64,000 nt of DNA from contig JAFMOC010000269.1 in the NCBI GenBank assembly GCA_019802505.1, positions 424,501 to 488,500 of the forward strand, in the 5' to 3' direction. The position numbers and the translations under genes are program-made. The stretch comes from Corydoras sp. C115. Taxonomy: Eukaryota > Chordata > Actinopteri > Siluriformes > Callichthyidae. Within the stretch, counting starts at the first letter, position 1; each line of letters opens with the position of its first letter. The notes under the pieces are model-generated. The model was not told where the DNA came from, did not search any database, and worked only from the letters and a program-made list of their open reading frames with translations. Shown piece after piece: positions 13,201 to 23,499 of this stretch.

Positions 13201-16200
13201 AACAACTGGAAAACTATATGTGAGTCCATTAGGGGGCGTCCTGCAGGACCGCCAGTCCAATTAATATTCAGGTTCCATCCAGTATTCGTCGGCAGAGCCA
13301 TGGATGAAGATCTGACTACACCTCCAGGAAGCCGGTCACAACTCAAAAGAAACAGACGAGGAAGGCCGTTAGAGCTAATAATAAAGCACAGCATTTAATT
13401 AATAAGTAATTGATTGACACAGTGCAGCATGTGACTCCGGCATCACTGACTAGAGCAGCAGAACTAATAGATTTAGTTAACTTTCCAATTTATTTATAAT
13501 TGGAGGACATTACCCCCCCCCCCCAAAACTGATTTCAATGATGAAATAAAGTGCCCTTTAGCCCTCACATTGTATTACAGTAGAAAATCCCTGTATCTTT
13601 GTGCTTACAGGAACACTCGTTTTGTTTCAATGACTGCTCCTTCTCTTACGTGGATCAGAACCAAACGCTAACCTACGATCTCAGGGTTCTGAGCTCAGTG
13701 GGAACCATCATGAACGGACCGAGTTTCACCTCCAAAGGAACAAAATACTATCACCAGTTCAATATTAGTCTGTGTGGAGCAGAGGTACGACATGTGCACA
13801 CTATTCTATAAGATATATTTAAAAAATCTAAATAAGATTTTACAATTTACACACTGATTTGTAATTATAGCTCGACTGTATATTGTATAATACATAATAT
13901 ATATGTTTAATACATAAACATAACTGTTTGATGAGTTAATGATGCCCTTATTCTTACAATCCTTACCTGATGCGTTTACATTCATTCATTCATTCATTCA
14001 TTCATTCATTATCTTCCACTTTATCCTATATTAGGGTCGTGGTGGGGTTCCCCATGTCCAACCAGGGGAGAATGTTTCGGGCGCTGGGCAGATAGACCCA
14101 GGACAGGGTGCCAATCCATCGCTGGGCACACACTCACACACACAGACACACTCTATATGGGGCAATTTGAAGAACTCAATTGACTTGATCCATGTTTTTG
14201 GACTGTGGGAGGAAACCGGAGAACCCGGAGGAAACCCATACGGACACGGGGAGAACATGGAAACTCCACCCAGATGGGTATTCGAACCGGAAATCCCCAG
14301 TGCTGAGAGGCGAACGTGCTAACCACTAAGCCTGATGCGTTTACATTGGAGGAAGTTCTAAAACACTGCCTGATCTGAGCATAATTATATTTCCAGAACC
14401 CCTTTTTACAGACATTTTTTAGCTTTTTTTCTAAAAATCTGGTACTTTCTCTGCAAGTTTAAGTGTTCTAAGTCTGAACCCACAAAGAGTAATCCAACAG
14501 TGGCAAGGAAAATCTCTCTGGTGTTGTAGGTTTTTAAGGCAGTAATTTTAGGAAAACATTGGGAGGGGGGGTGCAGGACAGCCATGTACAGATAATGTAG
14601 AGTTGCAAACCCATCTGTCCAATAGAAATCCAGATTCTGCTTAAAAATTATATTTGCTGCGCTGCTCTGGCAGTGTTATGGACGATGAGCTGGAGATACC
14701 TCAGAGGAAAACAGTCTGACCCACTAATGACAAACGTACACAGTGACTGGTCCAGATGCAAATGAATAATTTTGTAGAAAGACTACAGTCATGGCCAAAA
14801 GTTTTGAGAATGATACAAATATAAATTTTTACAAAGTCTACTGCTTCAGTTTTTATAATGGAAATTTGCATATACTCCAGAATGTTATAAAGAGTGATCA
14901 GCTTAACAGCAATTAATTTCAAAGTCACTATTTGCATAGAAAATAAACTTTATCCCCCAAAACACATTTCAACTTCATTGCAGCCCTGCCTTAAAAGCTA
15001 ACATTGTTTCAGTGATTGCTCCATTAACACAGGTGTGGGTGTTGATGAGGACAGGGCTGGAGATCAATCTGTCATGATTAAGTAAGAATGACACCACTGG
15101 ACACTTTAAAAGGAGCCTGGTGCTTGGCATCATTGTTTAGCATGGCATCACCAGTCTTGTCTCATGCCAACTGTAAAGCATCCTGAAACCATTCATGTGT
15201 GGGGTTGCTTCTCAGCCAAGGGAACCGGCTCTCTCAGTCTTGCCTAAAAACACAGCCATGAATAAAGGATGGTACCAGAATGTCCTCCGAAAGCAACTCC
15301 TCCCAACCATCCAAGAGCAGTTTGGTGATCAACAATGCCTTTTCCAGCATGATGAAGCACCTTGCCATAAAGCAAAGGTGATAACTACATGGCTCAGGGA
15401 ACAAAACATAGAGATTTTGGGTCCATGGCCTGGAAACTCCCAAGATCTTAATCCCATTGAGAACTTGTGGTCAATCACCAAGAGACGGGTGGACAAACAA
15501 AAACCTACACATTCTGACAAAATGCAAGCATTGATTGTGCAAGAATGGACTGCTATCAGTCAGCATTTGGTCCAGAAGTTGATTGAGAGCATGCCAGGGA
15601 GAATTGCAGAGGTCCTGAAGAAGAAGGGTCAACACTGCAAATATTGACTGCATTAACTCATTCTAACTGTCAATAAAAGCTTTTGTTACTCATAATGATT
15701 GCAATTATATTTCTGTATGTGATAAAAACATCTGACAAACACACATAAAAACCAGAGGGCAGCAGCAGATCATGTGAAAATATAATATTTGTGTCATTCT
15801 CAAAACTTTTGGCCATGACTGTACAACGATTAAAACTTATGTGGTCCATTTTCTGGCTTACATCAACTTAAAATTCCTACTGTACAAATAACTTTTTAAA
15901 TAACTTTACTTTATTACAAAGTGCTGCTTAAATATGTTTTACCTCATGTCTTCATCCACCGCAGGGCAGAAAGGTAGCCGTTTGTTCAGACAACGTCACC
16001 GATTTGTCCAGTAAAGACACGCAGAGTGAATCCGCCGCCCTCAACAATTATGTGGAGACTTTCATTTGTCAGTCAACTATTATTCCTGCAGATGGGCGGG
16101 GCTTCAGGACCGCCATCTCCTCGCAGTCCATCAGCTTGGCTGATACGTTCCTTGGTAAGAAACACATTCACAATAACATTTATTCATTCATTCATTTATC

Positions 16201-19200
16201 ATCAGATACACCCAGGACAGTCCTGATTAATATAAGTATAATATGTACACTGATGTTATTATTTAACCACTGCTCCGGTTCATTGTTAATTGATGTTCAT
16301 TAATGTTAATGGTTAATTGAGGGCGTGGCAGCTCAGTGGTTAGGCTGTAGGACTCTCACTCTGAAGGTTCTGGGTCCAAATCTTAGGTTCACTGAACTAA
16401 AAGTTTTGCACATTAGTGTATTTAATTAATATATCAGGACTCATTAATATACAGATGTGTCTGATATTCACATGGCTTTGATTTGGATTCTTGTAAAATG
16501 AAAAATAATTAAACTTAATCAGTGTTCTGCATGATGGCATGTCATTTAGCAGACGCTTTTATCCAAAGCGACTTAAAAGGTGAGCACAGGGTTCATCACA
16601 ACATCCCTGGAGCAATGAGGGTTAAGGGCCTTGCTCAAGGACCCACACTGGTAACTTCAGTGGACCTGGGATTTGAACCCCCAACCTTCAGATTGATAGC
16701 CCAACACCCAAACCACTGAGCTACCACGCCGTGTGATAAATGCTTGTGCACCTTTTATTATGAAAAAAATACCCTGTTAAAAATGTAATTAGATATTTAA
16801 AAAATGTGATATTGGCAGCACGGTGGTTTAGTGGTTGGCATGTTCTCCTCTCAGCGCTGGGGATTTCCGGTTCGAATGCCAATTTGGATGGAGTTTCCAT
16901 GTTTTCCCCGTGTCCGCGTGGGTTTCCTCTGGGTTCTCCGGTTTCCTCCCACAGTCCAAAAACATGGATCAAGTCAATTGAGTTCTCCAAATTGCCCCAT
17001 ATAGTGTGTGTATGTGTGAGTGAGTGTGTGCCCAGTGATAGATTGGCGCCCTGTCCTGGGTCTATCTGCCCAGCACCCGAGACGTTCTCCCTTGGATGGG
17101 CATGGGGAACCCCACCGCGACCCTAATAGAGGATAAAGCGGAAGAGAATGAATGAATGAATGAATGAAAAATGTGATATTGCTTTGGGGCAGCTCCAGGG
17201 GGCAGTGGGAGACAGTGCACAGGTCTGGTGGAAGTTTGGGCGTGTGTTCAGAGTTGTCATCGTTGGTTTGCCAGCGCACTCTGAACGTAACATTCTGAGC
17301 AAAATATGATTTAATGCTTAAAATCTGAATCTGAGCAGATCTTAAAAGGACTGCAGCTTCAGTTTCAACATAAAACCCTGTAGATGTACGTGTATATGCT
17401 TTTAATAATGTTTAATCTAGTCTATTGTCACCAACCAAGTCCTCTCTCTGTCTCACAGGAGCCTCGGTGGATAGTGTCCTGAATGGAGTGAGTGTAAGGA
17501 CAGACCTTTTCCCGGATTCTTTCCATAAACTTGCAGACATCAACTTCTTTTATCAGTAAGTGCCACAGCTAATTTACTAATAACATATAAACTAATGTTC
17601 TAGCAGGTTCTCCCGTTTCTTTGGCGGTGAGCTGGAACAGTTGGGTTTGGCGTTCGGTCCTCATAAGGAAGTAACTGCAGCATGTTGGTTCAGTGGAGTT
17701 AGGATGCAGGATGATGCAGAGCTGATTCATTTCTTTATGCTTAACATTAAATGACGACAGACCTTTAGAGATTATATTTCATTTTTAAAATGAGAGTAAC
17801 AGACGTTCTTTATTTACGGGTCTGTAATGTCTCTGTGTGTCAGTTCTCCTCAGCTGACCGCGTCCTGCGAGCGCGGGCGCAGTGCTGTCATCATCCTGCG
17901 CTGTAACCCTGAGAAAGGAGAGCGTGGAGAGCTCACAGTACCAAGGTTTGTATCAATATTATAAACTTATTCTCAGGTTATCTATTAAATAATGCTTTTC
18001 CTGAAGAATGCCAAAAGTTTTTCTTTCAATGGAAATCGAGGCCTGATCGTGCACAGGCTTTGAGGATACGTTGTGTAAATTGTGTTAATGTGAATTTACA
18101 TGTGATTTGTCACCTTTTGGTGATTTTTTTTTATCTTGGAAAATAAATATTTAACTAATTAACTATCTATAAGAAAAAAAACACTTAACAAAACAACTTT
18201 CACATCAGCAAAATATAAGTTTCTCATGCACACTATATCACCAACCACGCCACTCGAACCACATAGAGATGCACTGCTAAAATTCTATGTTCTAAAATAA
18301 GAAAAAAAAAGTTGATTATTTATTTTACTTAGAAATCTATTCACATCAAAAACAAAATTTGCTTCACTTTTTTTTCAGATTTGTTAAGATGAAATTTTTC
18401 TTTTCTGCAAGTGGAACTTTATTTTTGTTCCTTGCGAGTCGTGCCACATGATCTCAACCCATTTTTCTTATGAATGTGTTCAGGAGGATTTCAAGTCGCG
18501 CTTGCGATAAATTCATTTGAACTTTTTTAAAATTCATGATTAATTGCATAAATAATTGCTTTTTGGTGCTTTGTAAAGAGTATATAAACCTCCACAGGCT
18601 CCTGAAGAGTAGGTGGGTCATGTGCATCATTAGGTCTAAACCCATTTATTTTATTAATGTCGTAGTGACGATTTCTAGTTGCTCTTACGATAAGTTAATT
18701 TCATCTTTATAAATCACAATTAATTGCAGAAATGATTAATTGTCTCATCCCTAGAGGAGATTTCTAAAGCGACTACTTCTTTTTAAAAAAGGTATATAAA
18801 CCTCCAAAGGGTCTTAAAGAGTAAGTATGTCCAATGATGTGGTGATTGAAACAATGATGTGGATTTACACACACACACACACACACAATTTTGCCCTTAT
18901 TTATAAGATTACATTTATAAAACCATGTTAAGATTTAAATGAAATTAAGAAATATGTAATGAATATAAAAACACCTGTAGCTGTCGTTTTATTATAGTGC
19001 ATCATACATTGAGTTTAAAGTCACAGTGATGCAGACATTAGTGCTTCAGCTTTACAGCAAAGAGGTTCAAATCCCAGTTGGAGTAAACAGTTTTAATAGT
19101 TTAGATGTTATCTGGACCGACCCTGCTGAGCCAGAACTTCGTTCCGATCGCGTTTGTTCCTGACCTGATTATTATATTTGGAAGTCCTCTGATGTATAGT

Positions 19201-20144
19201 TTAAACATGCTGATGTTGTGTTCGGGGTGAGATGGTGGTGCAACACTTAGTACTCTCAGCTCTCTGTGTTCAGCTGCATGTCCATGTTCTTCATGTCTGA
19301 GCTGGTTGACGTTCCACAGTTCTAAAGCTTTATTTATTGTGTGAGGATGTGATGTGTGCTTCATTCTGTGATGAACTGGATAAGCTCCAGCACCCCCTGT
19401 GAGCCTTATCAAAATACTGTAGTGTATAAGAAATACAAAATACACTCCGACTCGTTCACTTCGCTGCAGTGATGATTGCCCCCTGGTGGTTCCACGTCAC
19501 CGAGGAGCTGATTCTCACTCCGTGGCGTTCGCCACTGCAACATGGTAGTACGATCTTCCCAACTCTCTCAGTTTTAAGAAACTACTGAAGACGCATCTTT
19601 TTAACAAATACCTGTTGTAAAAAATAAATAAAAAGGGGGGGACGCAGCATCAAATAACAATCAGGTTTGATAATTCTACAGTGGAGTTGGTTTTCTGCAG
19701 AACTTCTGACTGTGATGTTCTCAATTATAAATCGCTTTGGACAAAAGCATCTGCTAAATGTAAATGTAATGTAATAAACAGGTGATTGAGTGTAGGCAGC
19801 ACGGTGGCTTAGTGATTGGCATGTTATCCTCTCAGCGCTAGGGATTCCTGGTTCGAATCCCCATCTGGGTGGAGTTTGCATGTTCTCCCCGTGTCCACGT
19901 GGGTTTCTTCCGGGTTCTCCGGTTTCCTCCCACAGTCCAAAAACATGGATGAAGTCAATTGAGTTCTCCAAATTGCCCCATATAGAGTGTGTCTGTGTGA
20001 GTGAGTGTGTGTCCAGTGATAGATTGGCGTCCTGTCCTGGGTGTATCTGCCCAGCGCCCGAAACGTTCTCCCCTGGATGGGCATGGGGACCCCCCCCCCC
20101 CCCCCCCGCGACCCTAATATAGGATAAAGCGGAAGATAATGAAT

Positions 20145-20187
<43 letters not shown>

Positions 20188-22817
20188 CAGTAAGTGTCCT
20201 GCAGGCACATGTGACGGCTGTACTTTTTATTTCCTGTGGGAGAGTTCCAGCGCCTGTCCCATCTGCACTCGGGAGGACTACCACTCCATCGAGGGGGCTT
20301 GCAAGGCCGGAATGCAGGTACTGATGCGTTTATTCTCGGATAATGCAGCGCAGAACCCGCTCGCTCAGGATTAGTGTGTCACAAAGAAATGTGCTGACCT
20401 CACCATGACCCTCTGTGACCTCACTTCCCCTCCAGCACCACAAACAGAATCGCTGTGTTCCCGAGGCCTTGAAACATCGAAATGCTTTTCACCTTTAATC
20501 CCTTCCTTTTCTGCACAAGGACATCCTGTACGTGTGGAACGAGCCGAAGCTCTGCACCAAAGGGTCCCCCCTCCCCGACAAGAGCTCCACCCCCTGTGAA
20601 GCTGTTCCCTTATGGCTGAAGTTCGGGATCGGGGGCGGGGCCTTCATGGCTGTCCTCCTCATCTCTCTGACCTGTTACTTCTGGAAGAAAAACAAAAGGT
20701 GACCGAGACGTTTCGGCCGAATGCGAGACAATTATGAGATGATTAATTAATAACCGACTTCGTTTTGACCCGTCCCGTCAGGCTCGAGTACAAATACTCC
20801 CGGCTGGTGATGTCGGCCAATAAGGAGTGTGAGCTGCCCGCAGCAGACAGCTGTGGACTGGCGGAGGAAGAGGGCGAGGAGAACGAGGATGACGTGGTTT
20901 ACTCGCACACCCCCTCACTACTCGGAAAACTGAAAGCTATAGCCAGCAAGGTCAGAACCTAGAGGGTTTATACCTATAATCACTAATCACCTTTAATCAC
21001 TAATCACCTTTAATCACTAATCACCTATAATCACAACAAAACACTGGACAGAATTCAGCAGGATTCCTTTAGAGCAGGTACTCACAAAAATAGAGATACA
21101 GTATATATATTAATAATAATCATTAACAGTATGTTTGTTTATCAGTTAGTCTGTTTGTTATTATTGTGATGGTCAGGCTTCTGTCCTATCCCATCCGTTG
21201 TCGTCCTGTTCCCTAAAGGCCCTTGACCCTGATTGCTTCAGGGATGCTGTGGCCGACCCTCTGCTCACTTTGTACATCACTTTAGATAAAAATGTCTGAA
21301 AAGTGACTAACTTTAATTGAATTATACTTTAATTTAACCCTCAGTGCTCCAGGGGGCGCTGTATGGGAAGGATTTTTTCCACGTGGTCTCAACCCATTTT
21401 TCTGATGAATGTGTTCAGGAGGATTTCAAAGTCGCACTTGCGATAAATTCATTTGAACTTTTTTTAAAATTCATGATTAATTGCATAAACGATTGCTTTT
21501 TGGTGCTTTGTAAAGAGTATATAAACCTCCACAGGCTCTTGAAGGGTATTATACGCATCATTAGGTCTAAACCCATTTATTTTATAAATGTTGTCATGAG
21601 AATTTCAAGTTGCTCTTACGATAAGTTAATTTCATCTTTGTAAATCACAATTATTTGCAAAAATGATTTATCGTCTCATCCCTAGAGGAGATTTTCAAAA
21701 CCACTTCTTGGAGGTTTGTAAAGAGTATATAAACCGCAGGGTCCTAAAGAGTAAGTATGTCCAATGATGTGGTTATGGAAACAATGATGTGGATTTATAC
21801 CAGTGATTCTCAATTATTTTCTGTTAAGCCCCCCCTAGGAAGAAGAAAACATTTTGCGCCCCCCCCCCACATACACATACACACACACACCCCCCTCACC
21901 TCACCCCCCCCACATGATTTATCCCCCCAAATTTATCAAAAATGGGATGAATTATTTTTACACGCCCACTGTAGTATGATTTGTCTATACATTTGTTATA
22001 AATACACCTCTTTTATAACAATGTCTCCTTATTAACAATAAAGAATACAAAAAAGAAAGAAATATAGATCAACTTAGAACAAAGAATAATTTGATTTACT
22101 TTGTTGTTTAGTTTGTAACAGAAACAAATATCCTTATTTAAACGTGAAACATTTTTGAACTGACTGGCATTTGATACTGAAAAATGAAAATGAAATGAAA
22201 AATCAATAAATAATAATAAATTCAAATTCATCAGCAACATTAATTCAGGATCACAATTTATTAACACTTTAACCTACAAAACAAAAATGAATACAACGAT
22301 TTGTGCTGGTTTTTTTTAGAACTGATGTCTCCAACGCGCCCGCTTTGCAGCACACAGCTTTTCTGAAGTAACTTTCATAAAGCGTTATGATTGCTGGTTA
22401 TGCTTTTGGGATTGCACGTTTACGATTTAAAAACTCAAGCGGTTATCAGCGTGATTAGGGTGTAATGTCTTTAAGTGACGCCTTCATCTATTTGGCTTCA
22501 CGCTGTCCGCTGCCAACATTTAAATACACAGCAGACACACCGCTCTTTCTTCGTCTCCACCTTCGTTACAGTGAAGTTACAGTTACACTGAAGCTTCGAC
22601 ATTTAGTTTTCGGTTGACTTTTGTTGCTCTCATTATCTTCGTCTCTCTCCGTCTTTCTCTTCTCGTCCCTGTTAAATATTTTTCCATGTTGTCCTTGAGG
22701 GTTTGTTCAGTACACTTAATATCACTTGCTCTGTGATTTCTTGTTATGCGCCCCCCCATGCACCGTACTGCGCCCCCCAGGGGGGCGCGCCCCACTATTT
22801 GAGAAGCACTGATTTAT

Positions 22818-22867
<50 letters not shown>

Positions 22868-23466
22868 ACACAATTTAACCCTCAGTGCTCCAGGGGGCGC
22901 TGTATGGTGGTTCCTGGGATACGTTGGGCTAGTTGTAAAGTGTCTGCTGAATGAATGTAAATGTGCTGATGATTTAAACTGTATGTGAGTGCAGGGTGTT
23001 ATTCAGGGTGGTGTATGTGTCCCTGTCCCTGTCCCTGTCCCTGTCCGTGTCCGTGTTGTTTGATTTTGTAACTCGTGATGTTAATTGAGGCCGCCTCGTT
23101 AGACGGATCAGCCTGGCGACGTTTTTGAGCTGTATTCCACTTGTTTGCTGACCGTGCGGTTTATCAGAACCTTGTTGCTGAACAGCAGCTAAAATCAGGG
23201 TTTGGTTAAAATTGCTGCATCATCCATTTTACAAATTCTAACCTCGCTCTGGTTCATCCTCATTAAGGGGTTGCAGCATGGATTTTTGGAACGGGGCCCT
23301 TCATAAGCAGATAAATTTGCTGAATTAGGCACGGCTCACCGGCGCGGCGTGGTGGTGCCTTCTCACAGCAAGGTCTCGGGTTCGACTCGGGTTCGCCTTA
23401 GAATTTATCAGAGTGATAGAAGCAGATTAAGGTGAAATTAAAATCCTCTGTGATATATTTACAGGA

Positions 23467-23499
<33 letters not shown>

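Larger units (their letters stand above)
21331..22907. repeat. Insertion block bounded by 36-bp direct repeats
   Basis: An identical 36-bp sequence (starts aatttaaccctcagtgctcc) at 21331-21366 and 22872-22907. It belongs to a SINE 3' part that continues at both sides. Confidence 0.85.

Noticed and set aside
16318..16397. Possible tRNA gene
   Set aside because: Matches the SINE-B head; only the head is present and the anticodon arm does not look regular.
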